Shown here in pieces: positions 1-6,412 of a stretch of DNA of 7,242 bases. The translations under genes were made by a program, and so were the position numbers. A model generated the notes under the pieces. It was not told where the DNA came from and did not search any database. It saw only the letters and a program-made list of their open reading frames with translations. The stretch's first letter is position 1. Each line of letters opens with the position of its first letter. This DNA is from Proteobacteria bacterium UBA2996 (GTDB lineage Bacteria > Pseudomonadota > Gammaproteobacteria > Arenicellales > UBA868). The DNA is taken from positions 1 to 7,242 of the forward strand of contig DDZY01000150.1 of NCBI GenBank assembly GCA_002346525.1. Reading direction: 5' to 3'.

Positions 1-224
1 GCCCGCAGGTTTTCAGGTGTGATGGTCGGAGAGTTCGGTATCCGTGACTGGTAGACGGCAACCCCGGGCATGTTGACCACGAGCTTGAACTCATGTTCCA
101 CGCTGTGATCGGTAGCGAGTACGACTAGTCCGATCCGCGCCCGTGCCGCAATACCATCATCAACGGTGAATGGGATGTTCGTTAGGTTCAAGAAATTGGA
201 TTGGCTTTCCTGCAGTGTCTGCAT
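1..224 (-). CDS. Asp/Glu racemase / maleate isomerase / arylmalonate decarboxylase superfamily protein, N-terminal part
   Basis: I translated this minus-strand frame by hand. It opens with MQTLQESQSN and continues open to the left edge, giving 74 codons plus 2 bases, so the gene is partial at its 3' end. The segment GIAARARIGLVVLATDH at about residues 24-40, followed by VEHEF and later SRIPNSPTITPENL, is typical of the N-terminal domain of the Asp/Glu racemase superfamily, which includes maleate cis-trans isomerases, arylmalonate decarboxylases and EutA of ectoine use. Members are cytosolic, need no cofactor and normally use two cysteines; neither catalytic cysteine falls in the visible part, so activity cannot be judged. 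The ATG overlaps the TAA of the upstream dehydrogenase by one base (TAATG), and a GAGGA sits 7 bases before it. This implies translational coupling and a role with D-amino acids or related acids. The exact substrate is unknown. Confidence 0.78.
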   Translation of the reverse strand, partial: MQTLQESQSNFLNLTNIPFTVDDGIAARARIGLVVLATDHSVEHEFKLVVNMPGVAVYQSRIPNSPTITPENLR

Positions 225-1483
225 TAGGTGATCCTCATGGTGGCCGGGTCCATGCCGTCCAGCGGTATCGCTGGATTCTGTCCGGCAATCAGGTCTGCCA
301 GGATACGGGCAGACCCACAGGACATGGTCCAGCCCATGTGCCCGTGACCGGTATTCAGCCAGACATTTGAGCCGCGGGTTCTGCCGATTAGCGGCAGACC
401 GGTCGGCGTCATCGGCCTTAACCCCGCCCAGTAATCTGGCTTTGAAAAATCAGCAGCACGGGGCATCAAATCCCGGGTCTTCGCCAGCATCACTCTGAAG
501 TCGCTGGGCCGGTGATGCGTACTATAACTCCCGATCTCTGCGGTTGCCGTAATACGCAGACGGTTTCCCATGGGGCAGTAGGCCAGCAGATTGTCTTCAT
601 CTACGCCGCCATAGCGGGGAAGCAGATGTGCATTATCAGCGGGCAGGGTGACCGAATAACCCTTGACTGGGTAGATCGGCAGGGAAAAACCCAACTGACG
701 CGACAATATGGGACTGAATACACCCAGGGCCACCACAAAAAGGTCTCCCTCGATCTCGCCTTGGCTGGTCGTAACTGCGGTAATCCGGTTATGGATTTTT
801 GCAAACCCGGTGATCTCGGTCTGCATGTGAATCTCGGCGCCCCGTTCGGCGCACCGCCCGGCCAGTACATGAGTAAATGTCCGCGCATCTCCGCTTTCAT
901 CTGTCGGTACGAATAGGGCCCCGGCAATCTCATCCCGAGCATCTGCGAGACCCGGATCCTGCGCAATAACCTGGTCTCTATCGAGGATATCAATTTTGAC
1001 CCCGGCGCTCGAGAGGATTTCACTCTTGACAGCCGCTGCCTCAAAAGACTGGCTGGAGCGATAGAAGTAGATCAGGCCGCCGGTATTACGGTCGTAGTGA
1101 AAATCTGTCTCTTGCGCAACCGTATGCAGTCGCGACTGTGAGTATTGACACAGACGTGTCTTGCGTAGCGTATTGGTACGTGCTCTGTCAGCGGTACATT
1201 GGCCCAGAAACTGCACCAGCCAACGCCATTGCCTGGGATTGACGCTGGGCCGGTACCGGATGGCCTGATCGTTGCGCCAAAGTGAGCGCAGCATGATACG
1301 CGGGACGCTGGGTGATGCCCATGCAAAGGCATGGCCGGGCGCGATGAGTCCTGCGTTGGCGCGCGACGTGAAGTCGGCAGGCGCTTGCGCGCGATCGAGG
1401 ACGGTTACCTCATGACCATCTCGAAGGCACTCCCAGGCGCTGGTGATCCCGGCGAGGCCCGCCCCCAGAATCACAATGCGCAT
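224..1483 (-). CDS. dadA: D-amino acid dehydrogenase (DadA family, FAD-dependent small subunit type)
   Basis: This 419-residue flavoprotein should oxidise D-amino acids to 2-imino acids and pass electrons to the respiratory chain at the inner membrane face. The N-terminal Rossmann motif GAGLAG at residues 7-12 after a beta strand (RIVIL), with VTVLDR at 26-31, binds the FAD adenine dinucleotide. RANAGLIAPG at 41-50, YPVKGYSVTL at 271-280, GLRPMTPTGLPLIG at 354-367 and NTGHGHMGWTMSCGS at 377-391 match conserved blocks of E. coli DadA in the same order, and the length is close to DadA's 432. The ATG at 1483 starts 15 bp after the ridA stop. Its ribosome site is weak (AAGG about 14 bases upstream). 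The partner genes are ridA upstream and a racemase-family gene downstream. The same family includes D-hydroxyproline dehydrogenases, so the preferred substrate is uncertain, but the family call is firm. Confidence 0.88.
   Translation of the reverse strand: MRIVILGAGLAGITSAWECLRDGHEVTVLDRAQAPADFTSRANAGLIAPGHAFAWASPSVPRIMLRSLWRNDQAIRYRPSVNPRQWRWLVQFLGQCTADRARTNTLRKTRLCQYSQSRLHTVAQETDFHYDRNTGGLIYFYRSSQSFEAAAVKSEILSSAGVKIDILDRDQVIAQDPGLADARDEIAGALFVPTDESGDARTFTHVLAGRCAERGAEIHMQTEITGFAKIHNRITAVTTSQGEIEGDLFVVALGVFSPILSRQLGFSLPIYPVKGYSVTLPADNAHLLPRYGGVDEDNLLAYCPMGNRLRITATAEIGSYSTHHRPSDFRVMLAKTRDLMPRAADFSKPDYWAGLRPMTPTGLPLIGRTRGSNVWLNTGHGHMGWTMSCGSARILADLIAGQNPAIPLDGMDPATMRIT
232..236 (-). promoter_or_regulatory. 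Ribosome binding site for the racemase-family gene, inside the end of dadA
   Basis: On the minus strand GAGGA lies 7 bases before the ATG at 224-222, within the last codons of the dehydrogenase. Together with the TAATG stop/start overlap it supports this start and coupled translation. Confidence 0.6.
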
Positions 1484-1498
1484 GGATAGCGGGGCGCC

Positions 1499-1852
1499 TT
1501 AGTCCAGCGCCGCGATGACTCCGATTTCCACTGTGAACTGGGGTGCCGCCAGTTTGGACTCGACACAGGCCCGTGCCGGTGTTTCACCGGGGGTGACCCA
1601 GGCGTCCCAGACTTCATTGATCTCATTGAAGGTGCTCATATCCGAGAGCCAGATCGTGGCGGAGATCAGTTTTGACTTATCGGTGCCGGCTTCCGCGAGC
1701 AGCGTATCTATCCGTGAGAGGATGTTTCGGGTTTGGTCTGCCGCACTCTCACCCGGCGCCTCAAGCGCAACTTGGCCTGCGGTATAGACCGTGTTTCCAT
1801 GAACCACTACCTGGCTCATGCGCTCACCGACCTGAATTCGTTTTAGTGCCAT
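1499..1852 (-). CDS. RidA/YjgF/YER057c/UK114 family imine/enamine deaminase
   Basis: This is a 117-residue cytosolic protein, the usual family length. Rid proteins form trimers and hydrolyse reactive enamine/imine intermediates to 2-keto acids and ammonia. Visible family blocks are YTAGQVAL at 23-30, the DQTRNILSRI helix at 39-48, ATIWLSDMSTFNEIN at 65-79 and the C-terminal PARACVESKLAAP at 92-104. Arg94 matches the conserved active-site arginine that contacts the substrate carboxylate, and Glu109 follows in VEIG. The start at 1852 is supported by GAGGAG 8 bases upstream; an internal Met12 is less likely. It is the first gene of an apparent operon with the D-amino acid dehydrogenase, whose product is exactly the imine class Rid enzymes act on. 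I cannot place it in a specific Rid subgroup, so no symbol is assigned. Confidence 0.88.
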   Translation of the reverse strand: MALKRIQVGERMSQVVVHGNTVYTAGQVALEAPGESAADQTRNILSRIDTLLAEAGTDKSKLISATIWLSDMSTFNEINEVWDAWVTPGETPARACVESKLAAPQFTVEIGVIAALD

Positions 1853-1860
1853 TGAGTTTG

Positions 1861-1866
1861 CTCCTC
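1861..1866 (-). promoter_or_regulatory. Strong ribosome binding site for the RidA-family gene
   Basis: GAGGAG on the minus strand lies 8 bases before the ATG at 1852-1850 and decides this start over Met12. No convincing -35/-10 pair was found in 1867-1975, although transcription of the operon probably begins there. Confidence 0.65.
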
Positions 1867-1975
1867 TATTGGAAATTAAGTTGATTCTGGAAGTTTACGC
1901 GAACTGACTCTAGAAAAATGCTACCCGCTGAAGGTGAAATCCGAACCTTTAGACGCCGGGATTCGGGAGGGTTTC

Positions 1976-2157
1976 TTATCCCGGCAGATAGCCGGCGAGT
2001 TCCTTTTCGACGCCCTTGGGGTCGGCTTTGAACCCCTCACGCAGTCCGCTTGCCATCTCCCCGGGGAGATCTCTCCCTGACCCTCGACAATGTCGTCAAG
2101 CACAGCCTTTGTCACTTCTGCAGTCGGGATTTTCGGTGGTGGAAAGTCGCGACTCAA
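1976..2157 (-). pseudogene. Relic of a short-chain dehydrogenase/reductase: C-terminal fragment with a frameshift
   Basis: Read on the minus strand from about 2157, the frame gives SRDFPPPKIPTAEV, then TKAVLDDIVEGQGEISPG, which resembles the C-terminal helix region of classical SDR proteins (pattern xEVAxAVLDxIxxGxEEIFPG). Just after ISPG, at about 2060, the frame changes by one base. The next frame reads EMASGLREGFKADPKGVEKE and LAGYLPG and ends at a TAA at 1978-1976, again as expected for an SDR C-terminus. Restoring one base in the run of G at 2059-2062 joins both parts into about 60 residues. The first 180 or so residues, with the nucleotide-binding and catalytic motifs, are absent: an in-frame TAA lies at 2163-2161 and the intact hydrolase gene occupies the upstream DNA. 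So this is a dead fragment, or possibly a recent deletion product. Similarity is judged from memory of the family, not from a search. Confidence 0.7.
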
Positions 2158-2870
2158 AGATTACAGTGGGGCCCCAGGGCGCGTCGAAAGCACGCCATCG
2201 AGCGCGAATGCGCCATCATCGCTGAAGGCTTGTGATAAGAATCTCTTCCCGGTGTGTTGAAGGCATGATCGGTGCCGGCGTAGGTATAAATCTCGACTTC
2301 AGAACGTCCTGAGAAAGCCTCGGTGATCTGCTCGCGCGCTTCGGCCGGCACAAACTGGTCGAGTTCGGCAAAGTGCATCACCACCGGACAGGTGATCTGG
2401 TCTTTGAGGTCAAGATCTTCTTCTATCGCGACCCCGTAGTAGCAGACCGCAGCGTCGATACCACAATGGGCAGCAGCAAGGTAGCTGAGTTTTCCACCCA
2501 GGCAGAAACCGACGGCGCCGACTTTGCCCTTGCATGCCTCGTGGGACTGTAGTGCTGACGTCGCCGCCTGCATGTCTTCGATCGCCTTGGCGATATTAAA
2601 CTCTTGATAGAAACCAAAGGCCTTTTGAAATTCTTCCTCGCTGTATCCGAGTTCAACCCCGGGCTCCATGCGCCAGAACAGGTCTGGCGCCAGAACGGTA
2701 TATCCCTCTTCGGCGTAATTGTCGGCGACGTCGCGAATGTGCCAGTTGATTCCGAAGATTTCCTGCAAAAGCAGGATGCCCGGCCCTGAGCCGGTTTCGG
2801 GCGTTGCCAGGTAGCCCTTAAATTGACCCGAGCCGTCCTTTGCGTTGATGTCGATATATGTGCCTGCCAT
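2154..2870 (-). CDS. Dienelactone hydrolase family protein (carboxymethylenebutenolidase-like alpha/beta hydrolase)
   Basis: A 238-residue cytosolic alpha/beta hydrolase. The first Met of the longest frame is at 2918, but I choose Met17 at 2870: AGAGGA lies 7 bases upstream and MAGTYIDINAKDGS is the usual family beginning. Numbered from there, Glu36 (LLQEIFG), Cys123 (GFCLGG nucleophile), Asp171 (ELDQFVP) and His202 (DHAF) fall at the positions I recall for the catalytic residues of ClcD from Pseudomonas. The carboxylate-binding arginines I recall for ClcD (81 and 206) are Phe and Thr here, so the natural substrate is probably not a chloroaromatic dienelactone; no ring-cleavage pathway genes are nearby. 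The C-terminus FRRALGPHCNL stops abruptly beside the SDR relic, where some relatives continue with DLSALW-like sequence, so a few terminal residues may be lost. It is divergent from the LOG gene. Confidence 0.85.
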   Translation of the reverse strand: MAGTYIDINAKDGSGQFKGYLATPETGSGPGILLLQEIFGINWHIRDVADNYAEEGYTVLAPDLFWRMEPGVELGYSEEEFQKAFGFYQEFNIAKAIEDMQAATSALQSHEACKGKVGAVGFCLGGKLSYLAAAHCGIDAAVCYYGVAIEEDLDLKDQITCPVVMHFAELDQFVPAEAREQITEAFSGRSEVEIYTYAGTDHAFNTPGRDSYHKPSAMMAHSRSMACFRRALGPHCNL

Positions 2871-2877
2871 TCCCTGA

Positions 2878-2883
2878 TCCTCT
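2878..2883 (-). promoter_or_regulatory. Ribosome binding site that fixes the hydrolase start at 2870
   Basis: AGAGGA on the minus strand lies 7 bases before ATG 2870-2868. The upstream in-frame ATG at 2918 has no comparable site, so the extra 16 residues are probably not made. Confidence 0.65.
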
Positions 2884-2894
2884 GCCCGAATCAA

Positions 2895-2923
2895 TTGCCT
2901 AAAGATCAAACTTATCATACATT
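2895..2923 (+). promoter_or_regulatory. Possible sigma70-type promoter for the LOG-family gene
   Basis: TTGCCT at 2895-2900 and TACATT at 2918-2923 are separated by 17 bp; each matches the consensus at 4 of 6 bases. It lies in the 136-bp divergent region between the hydrolase and the LOG gene. Such matches are common by chance in AT-rich DNA, so this is tentative. Confidence 0.27.
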
Positions 2924-2983
2924 AGTTGCGATCTTCTAATAATGTGAGTCAACAAATTGCGCTTTCTTTTTTTCGGGCTCGGC

Positions 2984-2999
2984 CCCCACTCAAGTGGGG
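2984..2999 (+). repeat. GC-rich inverted repeat (hairpin) just before the LOG start codon
   Basis: CCCCACT at 2984-2990 is followed after two bases by its perfect complement AGTGGGG at 2993-2999. As RNA it would form about six pairs closed by a TCAA loop. A T-rich run (2962-2973) lies 5' of it on this strand, and no T-run follows, so it is not a canonical terminator for either direction. The 3' arm GTGGGG ends 7 bases before the ATG at 3007 and is the best available Shine-Dalgarno-like stretch, so folding could hide the ribosome site. A dyad operator is an alternative. Confidence 0.5.
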
Positions 3000-3006
3000 T
3001 ATTGAG

Positions 3007-3552
3007 ATGACTCGCATCTGCGTCTTCTGTGGATCCAGCAACGGCGATCGTGAGGTCTATCCTCAGGCAGCCGCGGCGTTCGGGTCATTACTTGCTGAAC
3101 ACGATATTGGACTGGTCTATGGCGGCGCGTCCGTCGGCTTGATGGGAGCAGTGGCTGATGCGGTTCTGCGGGCGAACGGGGATGTCACGGGTGTGATTCC
3201 GCAGTCTTTGGTCGATAAGGAGATCGCACACCCTTCGCTGACGAACATGCACATCGTAGAGACGATGCATGAGCGCAAAGCGTTGATGGCGAATCTGTCA
3301 GATGGGTTTGTTGCTTTGCCGGGCGGGATCGGCACACTGGAAGAGCTTTTTGAGATGTGGACCTGGGCGCAACTGGGCCTGCATGACAAGCCATGCGTTT
3401 TGCTGAACATAGCAGGGTACTACGATCAGCTTATCGGATTTCTGGACAAGATGACGGACTCAGGCTATCTAAAGGAAGCGAGTCGTTCACAACTGCAGGT
3501 AGCCTGTACCCCAGAAGAGGCCGTGATAGCCTGTCGGGGTAACGCCGTCTGA
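3007..3552 (+). CDS. LOG-family protein (TIGR00730 type Rossmann-fold nucleotide 5'-monophosphate phosphoribohydrolase)
   Basis: A 181-residue cytosolic protein of the LOG / 'lysine decarboxylase-like' family, whose characterised members release a base (cytokinin or adenine) from a nucleoside 5'-monophosphate. Despite old annotations these are not lysine decarboxylases. The N-terminus ICVFCGSSNGD at 4-14, LVYGGASVGLMGAVAD at 36-51, MHERK at 87-91 and PGGIGTLEE at 105-113 are the family signature; Arg90 and the glutamates of the PGGxGTxxE motif are the catalytic residues of characterised LOGs. The frame is open back to 2926, but MTRICVFCGSS at 3007 is the family-typical start, and the upstream 27 residues (rich in Ser, Arg, Pro) do not resemble it. 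The gene is divergent from the hydrolase and 77 bp before the cupin gene. Its physiological role here (purine salvage or cytokinin-like nucleotides) cannot be told from context. Confidence 0.9.
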   Translation: MTRICVFCGSSNGDREVYPQAAAAFGSLLAEHDIGLVYGGASVGLMGAVADAVLRANGDVTGVIPQSLVDKEIAHPSLTNMHIVETMHERKALMANLSDGFVALPGGIGTLEELFEMWTWAQLGLHDKPCVLLNIAGYYDQLIGFLDKMTDSGYLKEASRSQLQVACTPEEAVIACRGNAV

Positions 3553-3629
3553 GGTGGATGCCCTAAGGCAGCCCGATGACGGAAGTGCCCTCAGATTGTT
3601 TGAATCGACTGGCCGGACTTAAGAATTAG

Positions 3630-4250
3630 ATGCGCTCAGCTAAAGTTACTGTCACTGCCTTGATCCGCGCGATTTATGATGCGCTTCAATCACGGAAACA
3701 ACTCGACGGGGTGCAACAAACGATTTCCCGGTTGGACACATTGGACCTCGATAGCCAACGGTGCTCACCGTTGCCGCCAAAGATACCGCTCCATTTCGAG
3801 GGCGAACTCAAGGCAGCGGTGGACCATATTCCGGCTTCCCTGAAGACAGTCGCCGAGGCATTTTGGGTAGCCGCGCCATATCTGAGCTGGAATGCAGAGA
3901 CGGACAGCAGTGCCGGATATTACGAAGCAGGAGAGGATGTCGGACAAAGTTTTTTGGGCGGTAACCTGGTTTGCCGTCTTGTTGGACCAAGCGAGAGCTT
4001 TTTCTTAAGCCAAGATCTTTTTTTGAGTTTGTTCTTCCTGAAGCCCCGCACGCTCTATCGAGATCACGCTGATCGGGCCTCCGAGATGTATTTCAACCTG
4101 ACTGGCCCCTGCGGTCTTCGGTTGGGCGATGAAGACTGGGTTGATTATCCTCCCGACTCGGTGATCTGGAATCCGCCTTCAAGACCGCATGCGACCCGCG
4201 TTTACCGGAAACCGTTTTTTGAGCGCCGTATCGTGGGTGAGCGATCTTGA
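3630..4250 (+). CDS. DMSP-lyase-like cupin protein (DddQ/DddL/DddW-related fold)
   Basis: A 206-residue protein with a helical N-terminal half (1-80) and a C-terminal cupin. The stretch LSWNAETDSS at 85-94, FLGGNLVCRLVGP at 108-120 and YRDHADRASEMYFNLTG at 143-159, followed by PPDSVIWNPPSRPHATR at 174-190, follows the layout of DMSP lyases of the DddQ type, which cleave dimethylsulfoniopropionate to dimethyl sulfide and acrylate using a metal bound in the cupin. Candidate ligands are His146, Glu152, Tyr154 and His187, with Tyr143 in place of the conserved upstream tyrosine. Where DddQ-like enzymes have HxH, this protein has H-A-D, with Asp148 replacing the second histidine. It may therefore bind metal differently or act on something else. 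No signal peptide is evident. An in-frame TAG directly before ATG 3630 makes this the earliest possible start; its ribosome site is weak. No acrylate or DMSP uptake genes are visible in the window. Confidence 0.62.
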   Translation: MRSAKVTVTALIRAIYDALQSRKQLDGVQQTISRLDTLDLDSQRCSPLPPKIPLHFEGELKAAVDHIPASLKTVAEAFWVAAPYLSWNAETDSSAGYYEAGEDVGQSFLGGNLVCRLVGPSESFFLSQDLFLSLFFLKPRTLYRDHADRASEMYFNLTGPCGLRLGDEDWVDYPPDSVIWNPPSRPHATRVYRKPFFERRIVGERS

Positions 4251-4381
4251 TAGTGTCCGTCGAGTAGTGTCACGCGACGATTGGCAGGAGCGTGAGGTGC
4301 AACTGCAGGTCAATTGAGCCGTTAGAATGATGGCGATGGATTACTGGGTCATCGGCACAGTCCCGCGACATTGGATCTGAA

Positions 4382-6343
4382 TTGAAAAATCTCTGGAATG
4401 AAGAAGAAGCCGCTGCGTGTGGGGAAGATGCTCTCGCACTGAGGGTGTATTCGTCGCGCTTGATTGGGCAAGCCTCTGACCTGGTACTGCACGGAGGCGG
4501 GAACACCTCCGTCAAAGCAGAGTTTTCCGATATCTTTGACGATCGTCACGAGGTCCTATATGTCAAAGGCAGCGGCTGGGATCTCGCCACGATAGAGGCA
4601 CCCGGATTTGCGCCGGTAGCGCTTGATGCCTTGTTGAAGCTATCCCGCTTTGACGTGCTGAGCGATGCTGACATGGTGCGCGCCCAGCGGGCTGCCATGC
4701 TCGATCCCGGCGCGCCTAATCCGTCTGTTGAGGCGATCTTGCACGCGTTGATTCCATTCCGGTTTGTCGATCACACCCATGCAGATGCCGTCGTGACGCT
4801 GACCAACACACCAGACGGGGAAGCGCGCGTTCGTGAGATCTATGGCGATCGACTATTGGTGGTGCCGTATGTCATGCCGGGATTCGTGCTGGCAAAAAAA
4901 GTCGCAGAAATGACCAAGGACATTGACTGGTCAACGCTCGAAGGGATGATCCTCATGAATCACGGGATCTTCAGTTTTGCCGATGATGCCCGAGAGAGTT
5001 ACACCCGCATGATCGATCTTGTGACTGAGGCGGAGCAGGCTTTGGGTGGAGCCGCGCCTGTCACAAACGACACAGCAGGAGCATCCGCCCTTGAACTCGC
5101 CGCGATCCGTTATGAAGTCAGTCAGGCCGCAAACCGCCCCATGCTGATCGATTTCGATGGTGGTGCGCAAAGTTGCAGCTTTGCCAGGCGAGAGGATGTG
5201 AAACCTATCGCAACAAGAGGGCCTTTGACGCCGGATCATGTGATTCGGACAAAGCGGATCCCTTTGGTAGTCGAAGATGATCCCTCCGAAGCCGTCGCAG
5301 CTTTCGTTTCGGACTATCAGGACTATTTTGATCGCCACACAGATGGAAAGCTCACACGACTGGATTGCGCCCCGCGATGGGGGGTGTGGCAGGGCCAGGG
5401 TACGATGGCGTTCGGGGCGCGGCCGGGCGATTTGGAAGTAGTCCGCGATATCGTGTCTCACACCATCACCGCTATCGAAACGGCGGAGCGCCATGGGGGA
5501 TGGCGCGCTTTACCCGAAGCAGAAATCTTTGCTGTCGAGTACTGGGAACTTGAACAGGCGAAACTGGCAAAATCTGTGAACTCGCCCGCTTTTCAGGGCC
5601 GCTGTGCTCTGGTGACGGGCGGCGCCAGCGGTATCGGATATGCCTGCGCGCTTGCATTGTCTGAGCAGGGTGCACAGGTAACGGTTCTCGACAAAGACCC
5701 TTCGGTTCTGACCGTTTTTGATACGCCGAACGTGCAAGGCCGGGTCTGCGACGTAAAGGACGCCGATGCGGTGCGTGACGCGGTGGCCGGATCGGTCGCG
5801 GTGTTCGGGGGCCTCGATATTCTGGTAAACAACGCCGGTATCTTCTGTGCCAGTGACCAAGTAGCGGATATGCCCGAAGCGGAGTGGCAACGTTCTCTCG
5901 ACATCAACCTGACAGGAGCCATGCACGTCGCGCGGGAGAGCATTCCTTATCTACGCCTTGGCTGGGAGTCTTCCGTGATTATGGTCGGGTCAAAAAATGT
6001 GCCGGCACCGGGTCCCGCTGCCGGGGCCTACTCGGTTGCCAAAGCAGGCCTGACGCAACTGGCCCGGGTGTTGGCGCTTGAGCTCGCTGCCGATGGCATC
6101 CGGGTGAATACCGTACACCCCAATGCCGTTTTTGATACCGCGATCTGGACCGACGAGGTGCTTGAAGGCCGTGCCGCACACTATGGAATGAGCGTCGAGG
6201 ACTATCGCAGAAGCAACCTGCTTCGTCAGGAAGTCACATCAGCGGATGTCGCTGCCATGGTTTGTGCGATGGCAGGCTCGGCATTTCGCTGCACGACAGG
6301 CGCGCAGCTTCCCATTGATGGCGGCAATGAACGGGTAGTGTGA
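4382..6343 (+). CDS. Bifunctional class II aldolase / short-chain dehydrogenase fusion (RhaEW/YuxG-like)
   Basis: A 653-residue cytosolic two-domain protein. Residues 1 to about 370 form a class II aldolase/adducin-type domain: GGGNTSVK at 38-45, Glu117 in PSVEAILH, zinc-ligand candidates His131 and His133 in HTHAD, and His194 in NHGIF. Residues about 405-653 form a classical SDR: TGGASGIG at 412-419, Asp437 after the second strand (points to NAD), NNAG at 483-486, Ser537, Tyr550 and Lys554 (YSVAK). Relatives such as Bacillus RhaEW cleave rhamnulose-1-phosphate and oxidise the lactaldehyde formed; here no rhamnose isomerase, kinase or transporter is nearby, so the sugar is not established. 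The only start that gives a full N-terminus is TTG at 4382 (a stop lies at 4328-4330 with no ATG or GTG between), with a weak GGA 6 bases before it. KNLWNEEEAAACG is the expected family beginning. The 131 bp before it hold no recognisable gene. Confidence 0.87.
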   Translation: MKNLWNEEEAAACGEDALALRVYSSRLIGQASDLVLHGGGNTSVKAEFSDIFDDRHEVLYVKGSGWDLATIEAPGFAPVALDALLKLSRFDVLSDADMVRAQRAAMLDPGAPNPSVEAILHALIPFRFVDHTHADAVVTLTNTPDGEARVREIYGDRLLVVPYVMPGFVLAKKVAEMTKDIDWSTLEGMILMNHGIFSFADDARESYTRMIDLVTEAEQALGGAAPVTNDTAGASALELAAIRYEVSQAANRPMLIDFDGGAQSCSFARREDVKPIATRGPLTPDHVIRTKRIPLVVEDDPSEAVAAFVSDYQDYFDRHTDGKLTRLDCAPRWGVWQGQGTMAFGARPGDLEVVRDIVSHTITAIETAERHGGWRALPEAEIFAVEYWELEQAKLAKSVNSPAFQGRCALVTGGASGIGYACALALSEQGAQVTVLDKDPSVLTVFDTPNVQGRVCDVKDADAVRDAVAGSVAVFGGLDILVNNAGIFCASDQVADMPEAEWQRSLDINLTGAMHVARESIPYLRLGWESSVIMVGSKNVPAPGPAAGAYSVAKAGLTQLARVLALELAADGIRVNTVHPNAVFDTAIWTDEVLEGRAAHYGMSVEDYRRSNLLRQEVTSADVAAMVCAMAGSAFRCTTGAQLPIDGGNERVV

Positions 6344-6412
6344 GCGATGAGCATAAAGCACAGCCTGGTAGATCTTCAGAGAGATTCGGATTGATCTTGC
6401 GAGCGGACTGCG

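Noticed and set aside
512..916. A 134-residue plus-strand open frame inside dadA.
   Set aside because: It lies opposite well-conserved DadA sequence and shows no domain features.
2914..2952. Minus-strand TTGACT (2952-2947) and TATGAT (2919-2914) as a promoter for the hydrolase.
   Set aside because: The spacer is 27 bp, too long for a sigma70 promoter, and neither box has a good partner at 16-18 bp.
2926..3006. N-terminal extension of 27 residues on the LOG protein from an ATG at 2926.
   Set aside because: It spans the hairpin and T-run, does not resemble LOG N-termini, and MTRICVFCGSS at 3007 is the family-typical start.
3553..3629. Short inverted repeats after the LOG gene (GCC/GGC around 3560-3570) as a terminator.
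   Set aside because: The stem is three pairs and there is no following T-run.
4251..4271. The heptamer TAGTGTC occurs twice with a 14-base period right after the cupin gene.
   Set aside because: Two short copies only, with no third copy and no clear dyad; chance or a minor operator cannot be told apart.
4251..4381. Possible terminator or promoter in the gap before the aldolase fusion.
   Set aside because: The only stem seen (CGTCG/CGACG, 4259-4278) is weak and has no T-run; promoter-like hexamers did not pair at a proper spacing.
4931..5494. A 187-residue open frame on the minus strand inside the aldolase fusion.
   Set aside because: It is the antisense shadow of a gene with clear motifs; its composition (many Arg, His, Cys) and lack of any recognisable domain argue against coding.
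6347..6394. A 15-codon reading frame starting with ATG just after the aldolase stop (MSIKHSLVDLQRDSD).
   Set aside because: It has no recognisable similarity or composition and no convincing ribosome site; it fits chance in a 69-bp gap.
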